A stretch of DNA of 64,000 nucleotides from Cryobacterium gelidum (GTDB lineage Bacteria > Actinomycetota > Actinomycetes > Actinomycetales > Microbacteriaceae): the NCBI RefSeq assembly GCF_004403985.1, contig NZ_SOHL01000003.1, forward strand, positions 490,454 to 554,453. The letters run 5' to 3'. Shown here one piece after another: positions 41,950 to 51,288 of the stretch. A model generated the notes under the pieces. That model was not told the DNA's origin. It saw only the letters and a list, made by a program, of their open reading frames with translations, and did no database searches. Position 1 is the first letter of the stretch. The number at the start of each line of letters is the position of its first letter. The position numbers and the translations under genes were made by a program.

Positions 41950-44589
41950 GTGGGCACCGACGCACCGCGCAGCAAGGGGCACCGCCGTGTTCGGCGATTG
42001 GTGGTAGCGCTCGGGGTCGTAGCCACCCTGGTCTTGGTCACTGCAGGGTTCGGCGTGTGGACGGTGACCAGGTCATTTCCGGCCCTGGCCGGCAGCGTCG
42101 ACATCACGGGATTGTCGAGCGCGGTGACCGTGACGCGCGACGACGCCGGAATTCCCCAGATCACGGCGCAGACCGCGGCCGACCTGTTTCTCGCCGAGGG
42201 CTACGTGCATGCGCAGGACCGCTTCTGGGAGATGGACTTTCGCCGGCACGTTACGAGCGGACGTCTGTCGGAACTGTTCGGAGAAAGCCAGGTCGGCACC
42301 GACACGTTCGTGCGCACCCTCGGCTGGCGAGCCGTCGCCGAGCAGGAAGTGGCCCTGCTTGACCCGGTGACCCTGAGCTACTACCAGTCCTACGCCGACG
42401 GCGTGAACGCCTACCTCGACACCCATCAGGGCGCCGACCTGTCACTCGAGTACGCCGTTCTGGGCCTGCAGAACCCCGGATATGAGGTCGAACCATGGAC
42501 CCCGGCCGACTCGGTAGCATGGTTGAAGGCCATGGCCTGGGACCTGCGTTCCAACCTCGACGACGAGATCGACCGGGCTCTGCTGTCGACGACGCTCACC
42601 CCCGCCGAGGTGAGTGAGCTGCATCCCGATTATCCGGCCGGCCAGCACCCCACCATCACCGGCAGCCAGGCCGTCACGGTGCCATCGGCCGGGGCGTCGG
42701 AAGCGGTCGACCCAAGCGCTGAATCAACGGATGTCCCCGCCGCGCTCGCACCAGCTTCGGTCGACTCCTACGCCGAGGCTCTCACTGAACTGCGCGCCCA
42801 TCTCGGGTCGGTGCCCGAACTTCTCGGGCCGGCCGGCGGCGAGATCGGCTCCAATTCCTGGGTGGTCTCCGGCGCTCTGACCGACACCGGCATGCCCCTG
42901 CTGGCCAACGACCCGCACCTCGGACCGGCGCTGCCCTCGGTCTGGTACCAGGTCGGGCTGCGCTGTCAATCGATCACCACTGACTGCCCGTTCGACGTGG
43001 CCGGGTACAGCTTCTCGGGCATGCCCGGTGTGATCATCGGACACAATGAGCGCATCGCCTGGGGCTTCACCAACCTCGGCCCCGACGTCGCCGACCTGTA
43101 TATCGAGAAGATTTCCGGCGACAGCTACGAATTCGACGGCGTGAAGAAACCGTTGCTGCTGCGAGACGAGAAGATCTCCGTCGCCGGCGGCGACGATGTG
43201 AAAATTGAGATTCGTTCGACCGAGCACGGTCCGCTCTTGAGCGGCTTCGAGGGCACCGCGTACCCGAAAATCGCCAGTGACTTTCCCGAAGCCGCTGGGC
43301 TGCCAGCTCCCGCGCCGGTCGCCGAGGCCGGCGCTGATTCGACCGGAGCAGATACAACCACATATGAGCTGTCACTGCAGTGGACAGCGCTGACTCCGGG
43401 ACGAACGGCATCCGCCATCTTCGCCCTCAACCAGGCGACCGACTGGACCAGTTTTCGCGCCGCGGCCTCCCTGTTCGAGGTGCCGGCGCAGAACCTGACC
43501 TATGCCGACGTCGACGGCAATATCGGCTACCAGGCGCCCGGGCTTATTCCCATTCGGGCCAGCGGCAACGGCACCCTGCCGGTGCCGGGCTGGACCAGCC
43601 AGTACGCCTGGACCGGATTTATTCCGTCCGACGCCCTGCCGAGCACGTTCAATCCGCCGAGCGGATACATCGTCACGGCCAATAACGCCGCCACCGACCC
43701 GAGCTACCCCTATTTATTGACCGCCGATTGGGATCTGGGCTACCGGGCCAACCAAATCACGGCTCGATTGCAAGAACTCATCGCCGCGAAAACCCCGCTG
43801 ACGGGCCGGTTGATGAGTGAGATTCAAGCTGACAACTACAGTGCCCTGGCCGCAGCTCTCGTTCCTGCCCTGCAACAGGTGCGGCTCACCGGCGACGCCG
43901 CCGAGGCGCAGAAGCTTCTCGACGGGTGGGATTACCAGGTCGACGCCGACAGTGCGGCGGCCGCCTACTTCAACGTGATCTGGCGCACGCTGCTGCAAGA
44001 CATGTTCACCGGCAAGATCGATGAAGAAGCCGCTCTCACCGGCGGTGACCGGGCGTTCGCCGTCGTCACGCGCCTTCTCGATCAACCAGCCTCCCCCTGG
44101 TGGTCGAACCGCGCCAACGGCACCGTCGGCCAGGAGAGCATGCTGCGGCGGGTGATGACGGATGCCGCAGCTGAAGCTGCCGACCTGATGGGCTCGAACC
44201 CGGCCGCCTGGCAGTGGGGCAGCATCCACACGCTCGAGCTCAAGAACGCCAGTTTCGGCGAATCGGGGATCACACCGTTGGAGTGGCTGTTCAACCGTGG
44301 GCCGTACGAGCTCGCTGGCGGTTCCGCTGTCGTGAACGCGGTCGGCTGGGATGCCGCCCAGGGCTACGAGGTGGACTGGGTGCCATCGATGCGACAGGTG
44401 ATCAGCCTTGAAAACTTCGACGATTCCACTTGGATCAACCTCACCGGGGCATCCGGTCACGCCTTTCACACCAACTACACCGACCAGGCACCGCTCTGGC
44501 GTGATCACGAGACCCGCCCGTGGCTGTTCACCCCGGCCGCCATCAACAACGACGCGAGCAACACCCTGACCCTCCAACCGGCCTTGTAG
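41950..44589 (+). CDS. Penicillin acylase family N-terminal nucleophile hydrolase
   Basis: 879 residues, GTG start after GAGGGAGCG. An N-terminal signal anchor (residues ~16-38) exports the protein. The self-cleavage site and nucleophile are Gly300-Ser301 in EIGSNSWVVSG, followed by the beta-chain motifs PLLANDPHLG and PGVIIGHNERIAWGFTN. Family members hydrolyse amides such as beta-lactam side chains or N-acyl homoserine lactones. A 30-residue Ala/Ser/Asp-rich insert precedes the cleavage site. A role in quorum quenching or peptide salvage is possible. Confidence 0.92.
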   Translation: MGTDAPRSKGHRRVRRLVVALGVVATLVLVTAGFGVWTVTRSFPALAGSVDITGLSSAVTVTRDDAGIPQITAQTAADLFLAEGYVHAQDRFWEMDFRRHVTSGRLSELFGESQVGTDTFVRTLGWRAVAEQEVALLDPVTLSYYQSYADGVNAYLDTHQGADLSLEYAVLGLQNPGYEVEPWTPADSVAWLKAMAWDLRSNLDDEIDRALLSTTLTPAEVSELHPDYPAGQHPTITGSQAVTVPSAGASEAVDPSAESTDVPAALAPASVDSYAEALTELRAHLGSVPELLGPAGGEIGSNSWVVSGALTDTGMPLLANDPHLGPALPSVWYQVGLRCQSITTDCPFDVAGYSFSGMPGVIIGHNERIAWGFTNLGPDVADLYIEKISGDSYEFDGVKKPLLLRDEKISVAGGDDVKIEIRSTEHGPLLSGFEGTAYPKIASDFPEAAGLPAPAPVAEAGADSTGADTTTYELSLQWTALTPGRTASAIFALNQATDWTSFRAAASLFEVPAQNLTYADVDGNIGYQAPGLIPIRASGNGTLPVPGWTSQYAWTGFIPSDALPSTFNPPSGYIVTANNAATDPSYPYLLTADWDLGYRANQITARLQELIAAKTPLTGRLMSEIQADNYSALAAALVPALQQVRLTGDAAEAQKLLDGWDYQVDADSAAAAYFNVIWRTLLQDMFTGKIDEEAALTGGDRAFAVVTRLLDQPASPWWSNRANGTVGQESMLRRVMTDAAAEAADLMGSNPAAWQWGSIHTLELKNASFGESGITPLEWLFNRGPYELAGGSAVVNAVGWDAAQGYEVDWVPSMRQVISLENFDDSTWINLTGASGHAFHTNYTDQAPLWRDHETRPWLFTPAAINNDASNTLTLQPAL

Positions 44590-44718
44590 GCAGCCAGGAA
44601 TCGAGACAGAGCATTGCGCGGCCCCAAGTACTGCGCGTGGTCGTCGTCGATCGCGTGACCCGGTCTCGGGTAGTGTCCAGATCGCCGGTCGAGCCCATCG
44701 AGACCGCCAGTGCGTGAC

Positions 44719-46299
44719 TCACGGTTGTCGGCGGTGCCAGCCAGCCCCGGGCAGGTCCACCGACGCCAGGTCGAGTTGGAGCGTTGCTCCCGGCGGTGCG
44801 TCAAGCCGGAACGGCTCGTGCATGAGCGGGTTCTTGCTGGAGAGTGCGATCAATGTTTGGTCGGGGTCGATCTCAACCGGGGGTTGTAACCAATACAGGC
44901 CGTCTCTGAGAAGGATCTTCCAGTGTCGGTTATGGAGCAATAAATGGTGCGGAGCGCAGAGCAGCATCGCCTGGTCGATGTTGGACAGTCCCTGATCGGC
45001 TTGCCAATTCTCGATGTGGTGAGCCTCAGTCCACGACGGGGGTTGTTCGCAGCCGGGCCAGCGGCATCCGCCGTCGCGCACCGCGAGGCCCTGGCGTTGG
45101 TCGGCGGTGAAGAGGCGCTGGTCGCGGCCTACGTTGAGTGGCTGCCCCGCTTGGTCGAACAGGATTCCGAGGTAGCCCGTGTCACACAGGTGCCGGGAGA
45201 TCGTCTCCCCCGACACCGGCGCCGGATTTCCCTCGAGATAGCCGAAGGACGCGGTGGGTGCAGGAAGGGTGGCCGGGGCAGTGGCGGGGCGGTCGCGTTC
45301 GGTGACGATGACGCGAACGACCGGGCGGCGTCCACCAAAGAGGGTGTTCGGGTCGGCGTCGGCGCCGAGCTTGAGCAGCTGAGTGAAGGAGTCCGCGGCG
45401 ATCTGATCTACGGTGCGCGGGTCGTCCTTCACGCTCTGCGCCCACACGGCCCGTTCCGGGTCGACGAACCGCACGCCGCCGCGCCGCGGGCTGGTCAGCG
45501 CGTCGTACGTGGCCAACCACGTCTCGCCCTGCTCCGGCGGCAGCAGCGCGTGCAGGGTCACCATGCCGTCGGCACGCCGCCACAGCGACCAGGTCGTGTC
45601 ATCGCGGGCCTGCTTCTCTCGCGCCAGAATGCCTGCGGCATCAAGGTCGTCACGTACCCGCCGCGCCCGCTTGAAGGCTTGCTCGGTATTCATCCCCGCC
45701 GCCGCCGCCACCACCAACACCCGCAGCGCCGCCGCAAGTTTCTCGGCCGTCACCGCCTGATCCAGCGTGCCCAAACCTCGAAGCAGCGCATCTCCGACGC
45801 CGGGCGAGAAGGTGCCGGCGGCGATCGCGTGCACAATTGGCGCCTGCCACGGCACCACCACCGGTGCCAGCGGCGGTGGCACCGGCGGTGCCAACGGGAT
45901 TCCAGGCACCGAACTGGTTACCGGGACCGCTGGCATTGCCGGGCGGGGCTCGGCAGCTTGGCGTTCAGCGGTTTCGGTGTCACGCATCAGTACCCCGACG
46001 GTCAGCAGCCGGCCAGCCTCGATACGGCTGAGACCAGTAGCGTGCTGCACCATCAGGGTGGGGGTGCCAAACCCGTGCCGCGCCGCCATCCCCGACTGGC
46101 CCAGCTGCGGCCGAGACCGCTCTGCGATCGTGCCCGCCAGCAACGCCGCCGCCGTGCTGCTCAACCGCAGCAGGTCTGCGATCGGACCACGCGCCGCAAG
46201 CACCTCCGCATCGGACAAGCCAGCGAACTCGGCACTGGATCCACCCAACGCGGCGACAGCGGTCGCCGCCCGGGTAAGTTCCACTGCCACGTTGCTCAT
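44719..46299 (-). CDS. DUF222/HNH endonuclease family protein
   Basis: 526 residues. An N-terminal helical DUF222 domain (LSDAEVLAARGPIADLLRLS, QLGQSGMAARHGFGTPTLMV) carries a Pro/Ala-rich insert near residue 150. The C-terminal HNH domain reads CRWPGCEQPPSWTEAHHIEN, then CAPHHLLLHNRHW. It has two zinc cysteines (the third, LLCAPHH, is also present) and the catalytic His-His. These proteins are multi-copy in actinobacteria and probably mobile; the role is not established. Confidence 0.88.
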   Translation of the reverse strand: MSNVAVELTRAATAVAALGGSSAEFAGLSDAEVLAARGPIADLLRLSSTAAALLAGTIAERSRPQLGQSGMAARHGFGTPTLMVQHATGLSRIEAGRLLTVGVLMRDTETAERQAAEPRPAMPAVPVTSSVPGIPLAPPVPPPLAPVVVPWQAPIVHAIAAGTFSPGVGDALLRGLGTLDQAVTAEKLAAALRVLVVAAAAGMNTEQAFKRARRVRDDLDAAGILAREKQARDDTTWSLWRRADGMVTLHALLPPEQGETWLATYDALTSPRRGGVRFVDPERAVWAQSVKDDPRTVDQIAADSFTQLLKLGADADPNTLFGGRRPVVRVIVTERDRPATAPATLPAPTASFGYLEGNPAPVSGETISRHLCDTGYLGILFDQAGQPLNVGRDQRLFTADQRQGLAVRDGGCRWPGCEQPPSWTEAHHIENWQADQGLSNIDQAMLLCAPHHLLLHNRHWKILLRDGLYWLQPPVEIDPDQTLIALSSKNPLMHEPFRLDAPPGATLQLDLASVDLPGAGWHRRQP

Positions 46300-46628
46300 G
46301 ATTCAACCCAACACCCGACCACCGACATTCCCGAGGAAAAATCACGGTTACAAGCACTAAATCGAGCAAATGAGCCAAAAGAATACCCAAAAAAATGTTT
46401 TTGTCGTCTTTCCTGGACGACCATTCCACGCCTGCCATGCATCGACGCCAGTGCGGCAGCCACCACGACCCTCAGGGCGGTGCTGGCCGCGAGGCGTTTG
46501 GCCCTCAGCCCGGGGCGTCAACACAGCGGTGTATCGAGACCTGTCGGCCTCATAGCGTGGTTCAAGCCCGGACACCAGCCTGTGGATAGATCCGACGGTG
46601 TTGTACCAATCCGGTCTATGGTGACCGC
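46300..46628. other. Gene-free stretch between HNH protein and lipoprotein genes
   Basis: 329 bp that are locally AT-richer near 46360-46400 (an A-run followed by TGTTTTTGTCG). I see no convincing gene, RNA or terminator here. It probably contains the divergent promoters of the HNH gene (minus) and the lipoprotein (plus). Confidence 0.5.
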
Positions 46629-47237
46629 ATGCAAAATCCACCGCTACGCCGCCCCGCGCACGGAGTCGTGCGCACTGCTGCAGCGCTGTTCTTCGCCGTC
46701 GGCACACTGAGTGGATGCGTGGCCGCTCCCGCCCCGAGCAACACGGCAGAGCCGGTCGCGGTGGCAACGGCCGCGCCGACCGAGGCTCCCCCGGTCTTCG
46801 CCTCGAACGACGAGGCGCTGGCCGCCGCCAAGTCCGCGTACGCAAACTACCTCACAGCGGGTGACGCCGCCGGTGCTATCGGATCTGATTCATGGAATAA
46901 CTATCTGTCGCTGACGACCAGCTCTGAAACGGTCGGGGTCGTTAAAGCGCGAGAAAAGATGAAGGAAAACGGCTGGTCGTTCACAGGCACAACCACATTT
47001 GACTCGATGGTCATCCAATCTTCCAACGCTCTGCCCGACGGTTCTTGGGAAATTCGCGCCTATCTCTGCCTCGACCTCAGCGGTAGCGGGATGGTTGACA
47101 CCTCCGGGGCATCGCAAACTAAACCGGATCGTCAATTGCGATCCCCGATGGTCGTCGTCTTTGTCGCCCCAAAGGAAAAATCACACCAACTCTTGATTTC
47201 GGAGTCGCCAATATGGTCCGGTTCGAACTTCTGCTGA
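46629..47237 (+). CDS. DUF6318-like lipoprotein
   Basis: 202 residues. A lipoprotein signal ends in LSGC with Cys30. An Ala/Pro/Thr-rich linker (residues 31-58) is followed by a small globular domain containing NDEALAAAKSAYANYLTAGD and YLCLDLSGSGMVD, which resembles the actinobacterial DUF6318 family. The stop falls 25 nt inside the next gene, so the two are co-translated. Confidence 0.75.
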   Translation: MQNPPLRRPAHGVVRTAAALFFAVGTLSGCVAAPAPSNTAEPVAVATAAPTEAPPVFASNDEALAAAKSAYANYLTAGDAAGAIGSDSWNNYLSLTTSSETVGVVKAREKMKENGWSFTGTTTFDSMVIQSSNALPDGSWEIRAYLCLDLSGSGMVDTSGASQTKPDRQLRSPMVVVFVAPKEKSHQLLISESPIWSGSNFC

Positions 47238-48094
47238 TCGTCGGTGCAATCATGACCCTCACGATGAGTTTCAATCCTGTTTTAGCGTCTAACGCGGCCG
47301 GGGAAATTTGCACTCCCGATGAGCGACGCATGGGAACCTGCCCCGAAAGTCCGGATACAGGCGGGGTGACTAACGGCGGAGGCGTCGATCTGACGGCGGA
47401 TACAACTACCAGATCCGGCGGAAAGGGTGACTCGAACCGGGCCCAACGCGGGCGCAGCGGGTCGGGCACGTCCACAGCACCCAAGGAGTGCGCGCACGGC
47501 GACCCGGCGAAACCTGGTGTCACCACAATCCCCTGCGGCAACGGCTCATTCCTACCGCTGGCCCGGAACGGCGTAGCCGCAGCGCCCTGCGCCGAGTGCT
47601 CCCCCGCCACGATCGTGCGCGTCTCCGACCTGCAGAATTTTCCGGCGTACGCCGCGCCCGCGGGCATGGAGCCTGGCGGCTGGGCGATCGTCGGGTTGGC
47701 CGCGAACTTCTGGGCCACGGCATCCGCTCAAATAAGTCAAGGACTTCTGCTCGGCGAATCGGCCCAAGTCATGTTCACACCGATCGGCTACCGCTGGAAC
47801 TACGGCGACGGCAGCACCTCAGCGTCCGCCGACGGCGGGGCGAGCTGGAAGGACCTCGGCCTCGCCGAATTCTCAGCGACCGACACCAGCCACGTCTACA
47901 CAGCGAAGGGCACGTTCACGGTCGTGCTCACCGTCGATTACAGAGCCGATTACACCTTCGGCGACCAAGACTGGCGCCCCGTCGAAGGCATCGTCACCGT
48001 GCCGTCGACACCGTTCACGGTGGTCGCAGCGCGGGAATCCACCGTGCTCGTCGCCGAAGATTGCCGGGCTAATCCCCGGGGCCCCGGCTGCTGA
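47213..48094 (+). CDS. Secreted PKD-like protein
   Basis: 293 residues. The N-terminal signal peptide (LLLIVGAIMTLTMSFNPVLA) has an Ala-x-Ala-like cut near residue 26. Residues ~30-110 are low complexity with scattered cysteines. The C-terminal part has YRWNYGDGSTSASADGG, HVYTAKGTFTVVLTVDY and VPSTPFTVVA, the pattern of a PKD fold. Overlap with the lipoprotein gene suggests they act together at the cell surface. No enzymatic motif is seen. Confidence 0.75.
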   Translation: MVRFELLLIVGAIMTLTMSFNPVLASNAAGEICTPDERRMGTCPESPDTGGVTNGGGVDLTADTTTRSGGKGDSNRAQRGRSGSGTSTAPKECAHGDPAKPGVTTIPCGNGSFLPLARNGVAAAPCAECSPATIVRVSDLQNFPAYAAPAGMEPGGWAIVGLAANFWATASAQISQGLLLGESAQVMFTPIGYRWNYGDGSTSASADGGASWKDLGLAEFSATDTSHVYTAKGTFTVVLTVDYRADYTFGDQDWRPVEGIVTVPSTPFTVVAARESTVLVAEDCRANPRGPGC

Positions 48095-48247
48095 CGTCGT
48101 CAGCACTCCAACGCCGCGCCTGTTCATCCGGCTAAAGGTGACATCGCGCAGGTGCACGAGCGGCGAGACGCCAACCCGGCCCATCATCGGCCAGAGCGAC
48201 CGCTACCCTGCCATCCGCAGCGGCAGACTTTCGCCGACCGACTTCTT

Positions 48248-49573
48248 CTAGGGGCGCGGGTAGTCGCGGGCTTGAGAGCCCACATAGAGCTGCTGCGGGC
48301 GGCCGATCTTCGTGGCCGGATCCTCATTCATCTCACGCCAGTGCGCGACCCAGCCGGGCAAGCGGCCGATCGCGAAGAGCACTGTGAACATACGCGTTGG
48401 AAAGCCCATCGCCTTATAGATGACGCCGGTGTAGAAGTCGACGTTGGGATACAGGCGACGTTCCTTGAAGTAATCGTCGTTGAGCGCGATGTGCTCGAGT
48501 TCCTGCGCGATGTCAAGCAGGTCGTCCTTGACGCCGAGGGCGGCGAGCACCTCGTGGGCGCTTTCCTTGACCAGCGTGGCGCGCGGGTCATAATTCTTGT
48601 ACACCCGGTGGCCGAAGCCCATGAGCTTCACACCCTGCTCCTTGTTCTTGACACGTTCGACGTACTTTCCAACGCCCTGACCGGATGCCTGGATCTCGCC
48701 GAGCATCGACAGCACGGCCTCGTTGGCGCCGCCGTGCAGCGGCCCGAACAGGGCGTTGATGCCGGACGAGACCGACGCAAACAGGTTGGCCTCGGTCGAG
48801 CCGACCAAACGCACGGTCGAGGTGGAGGCGTTCTGCTCGTGGTCCTCGTGCAGCATGAGCAGGCGCTCGAGCGCCTTGCTCACGACCGGGTTGATCTCGT
48901 AGGGCTCGGCCATGTTGCCGAAGTTGAGCTTGAGAAAGTTGTCGACGAAGCTCAGGGAGTTGTCGGGGTAGAGAAAAGCTTGGCCGATGCTCTTCTTGTG
49001 CGCGTAGGCGGCCATGACCGGCAGCTTGGCCAACAGGCGAATGGTCGAAATCTCGACCTGCTCCGGGTCTTTCGGGTCGAGCGAGTCCTGGTAGAACGTC
49101 GACAGGGCCGAGACGCCGGAGGCGAGCACGCTCATCGGGTGTGCCTTGTGCGGCAGGGAATCGAAGAAGCGGCGCATGTCTTCGTGCAACAGCGTGTGGT
49201 GGCGGATGCGATCGTCAAAGTTGGCGAGTTCGCTCGCGCTCGGCAGCTCACCGTAAATCAGCAGCCAAGCGGTCTCGAGAAAGTTCGAGTTCTGTGCGAT
49301 CTGTTCGATCGGATATCCGCGGTAGCGCAGGATGCCAGCATCGCCGTCGATGTAGGTGATCGCGGAGCGGGTCGCCGCTGTGTTGACAAAACCGTAGTCC
49401 AGCGTGGTGAGGCCGGTCTTCTTAGTGAGGGTGGAGATGTCAATGCTCGACACGCCGTCCACGCTGGTCAGGATCGGAAATTCTGCGCTCCCGCCGGGGA
49501 AGGTGAGGGTGACCTTGTTGGGGTCAGCGCTCATCGGTTCGCCGGGTGTTGTGTGCTGCGCGACGTCGGTCAC
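48248..49573 (-). CDS. gltA: Citrate synthase
   Basis: 441 residues from GTG 49573, 5 nt after AGGAGG, which decides against the ATG at 49534. Catalytic residues are present in FGPLHGGANE (His), MGFGHRVYKNYDPRA (His) and NVDFYTGVIYKAMGFP (Asp). The N-terminal region (LTFPGGSAEFPIL) marks a type II enzyme, probably hexameric and NADH-sensitive in homologues. It condenses acetyl-CoA with oxaloacetate. The region 49574-49768 up to dapC shows nothing recognisable. Confidence 0.95.
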   Translation of the reverse strand: MTDVAQHTTPGEPMSADPNKVTLTFPGGSAEFPILTSVDGVSSIDISTLTKKTGLTTLDYGFVNTAATRSAITYIDGDAGILRYRGYPIEQIAQNSNFLETAWLLIYGELPSASELANFDDRIRHHTLLHEDMRRFFDSLPHKAHPMSVLASGVSALSTFYQDSLDPKDPEQVEISTIRLLAKLPVMAAYAHKKSIGQAFLYPDNSLSFVDNFLKLNFGNMAEPYEINPVVSKALERLLMLHEDHEQNASTSTVRLVGSTEANLFASVSSGINALFGPLHGGANEAVLSMLGEIQASGQGVGKYVERVKNKEQGVKLMGFGHRVYKNYDPRATLVKESAHEVLAALGVKDDLLDIAQELEHIALNDDYFKERRLYPNVDFYTGVIYKAMGFPTRMFTVLFAIGRLPGWVAHWREMNEDPATKIGRPQQLYVGSQARDYPRP

Positions 49574-49768
49574 GGAGCCTCCTCAGGTATCGCTGCCGGA
49601 TGAAATGTGGCGACGCGTCACTGAGTTAGCCAGTGGTGAAACTGCTGTGGCCGACTCTGTCGCGATCACAGCCTAATCTGCCCGACCGCCTACTGTTGCA
49701 TCAGCTAAGTCTTCGGGCGGTTCGTTGGTGATAGTCCACAATATCGAGCACCTACTCGGGGGGAGCCG

Positions 49769-50869
49769 TCAGGAATGCAGACGTGCGGCGGCGGCGGCGA
49801 TTCGCTCGTCGGTGGCGGTGAGCGAGAAGCGCACGTGCTCCGGGTAGACATCGCCGTAGAACGGACCGGGACCGGCCAGGATACCTCGGGCCGCCAGCCG
49901 CCCGATGGATTCCCACGCGGGTCGCCCCTCCGTCGCCCAGAGGTAGAGCCCGGCTTCGCTCCGATCTATATGAAAGCCGGCCTGTTCCAAAGCCGGCCGC
50001 AGGGTTTCTCGGCGGGCTCGGTAGTGCTCCTTCTGCAAGGCGACGTGCTGGTCGTCTCCGAGAGCGGCGATCATGGCGGCTTGGAGCGGTGCCGGCAGCA
50101 TGAGCCCGGCGTGCTTGCGCACGGTCAGTAGACGCTCGAGCACACCGCTGCACCCGGCGGCGAACGCCGCGCGGTAGCCGGCCATGTTGGACTGCTTGCT
50201 CAGCGAGTAGATCGCGACTACGTTGCGCCGATCTCCCTCGATCACCCGAGGATCGAGGATGCTCGGGATCGGCTCAGTGTTCCACGGGGCATCCCAGCCG
50301 AGTTCGGCATAACATTCGTCGCTGACGATGACGGCGTCGAGTTCTCGAGCACGGGCGACCGCAGCGCGGAGTGCCTCGACCGGCAGTACCCGACCGTCGG
50401 GGTTGCCCGGGCTGTTGAGCCAGATCAGCTTGGTTGATTCGGGCCACTCGGCCGGATCATCGGAGGCTACGGCCGTGGCTCCGGCGATGGCGGCGCCGAT
50501 TGCGTAGGTCGGGTAGGCGGCCCGCGGATGCACGATCGTGTCACCCTCGCCGAGGCCGAGCATGAACGGCATGAGCGCGACGAGTTCCTTGGAACCGATC
50601 GTGGGCAACACGTTCTGCGGTTGCAGGCCGTCGACACCGCGGCGTCGGGCATACCACGCGATGATCGCCCGCTGCAATGCGGGAGTACCGACGGTCTGCG
50701 GGTAGGCGTGGGCATCCGTTGCCGAGCGCAGCGCCCGCTGCACTACGTCGGGCGTGGCATCGACGGGCGAACCGATCGACAGATCGACGATTCCGTCGGC
50801 GTGCTGGCGTGCCTGGGTGGCAAAAGGGACCATCTGATCCCAGGGGTAATCCGGCAGCTGCTTCAGCAC
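49769..50869 (-). CDS. dapC: Succinyldiaminopimelate aminotransferase
   Basis: 366 residues, GTG start 10 nt after the fdxA stop. Class I/II PLP aminotransferase: LSIGSPVDATPDVVQ at the N-terminus, VSDECYAELG and the PLP-lysine in IYSLSKQSNMAGYRAAF. The adjacency with fdxA is the standard actinobacterial arrangement for dapC, and dapD/dapE lie ~9 kb away. Makes N-succinyl-LL-diaminopimelate for lysine and peptidoglycan. Confidence 0.9.
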   Translation of the reverse strand: MLKQLPDYPWDQMVPFATQARQHADGIVDLSIGSPVDATPDVVQRALRSATDAHAYPQTVGTPALQRAIIAWYARRRGVDGLQPQNVLPTIGSKELVALMPFMLGLGEGDTIVHPRAAYPTYAIGAAIAGATAVASDDPAEWPESTKLIWLNSPGNPDGRVLPVEALRAAVARARELDAVIVSDECYAELGWDAPWNTEPIPSILDPRVIEGDRRNVVAIYSLSKQSNMAGYRAAFAAGCSGVLERLLTVRKHAGLMLPAPLQAAMIAALGDDQHVALQKEHYRARRETLRPALEQAGFHIDRSEAGLYLWATEGRPAWESIGRLAARGILAGPGPFYGDVYPEHVRFSLTATDERIAAAAARLHS

Positions 50870-50878
50870 GAAAATTGC

Positions 50879-51202
50879 TTAGTGCTGAACCTGCGGCGGC
50901 AGCGCGGAGATGACGGGGTGGTCCTTGGCGAGCACGCCGACCTTGGCGGCTCCGCCCGGGGAGCCGATGTCGTCGAAGAATTCGACGTTGGCCTTGTAAT
51001 AGTCGGCCCACTGTTCGGGCAGGTCGTCTTCGTAGTAGATGGCCTCGACCGGGCAGACCGGTTCGCAGGCTCCGCAGTCGACGCACTCGTCCGGATGGAT
51101 ATAGAGGGAGCGTTCACCCTCATAAATGCAGTCCACCGGGCATTCGTCGATGCAAGCACGATCTTTCACATCGACGCAGGGCAGAGCGATCACATACGTC
51201 AC
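50879..51202 (-). CDS. fdxA: Seven-iron ferredoxin
   Basis: 107 residues. Cluster ligands: C-x7-C-x3-C-P in [20 protein letters not shown] binds the [3Fe-4S] cluster, with the extra cysteine of that motif, and [16 protein letters not shown] binds the [4Fe-4S]. A conserved C-terminal [20 protein letters not shown] follows. Acidic electron carrier. Co-transcribed with dapC. A run of ten C on the plus strand lies 42-51 nt upstream of the start. Confidence 0.94.
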   Translation of the reverse strand: MTYVIALPCVDVKDRACIDECPVDCIYEGERSLYIHPDECVDCGACEPVCPVEAIYYEDDLPEQWADYYKANVEFFDDIGSPGGAAKVGVLAKDHPVISALPPQVQH

Positions 51203-51243
51203 AGGCTGAGGATTCCCTTCGAGAGCGGACTCTTGATTCTACG

Positions 51244-51253
51244 CCCCCCCCCC
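51244..51253. repeat. Poly-C tract upstream of fdxA
   Basis: Ten consecutive C (poly-G on the fdxA strand), the longest homopolymer in the window, located between the fdxA start and the PIG-L-like gene. It lies where the fdxA promoter is expected. Confidence 0.85.
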
Positions 51254-51288
51254 GGTCGACGCCCCTCTCCGTGTGAGAAAGTGCTCGG

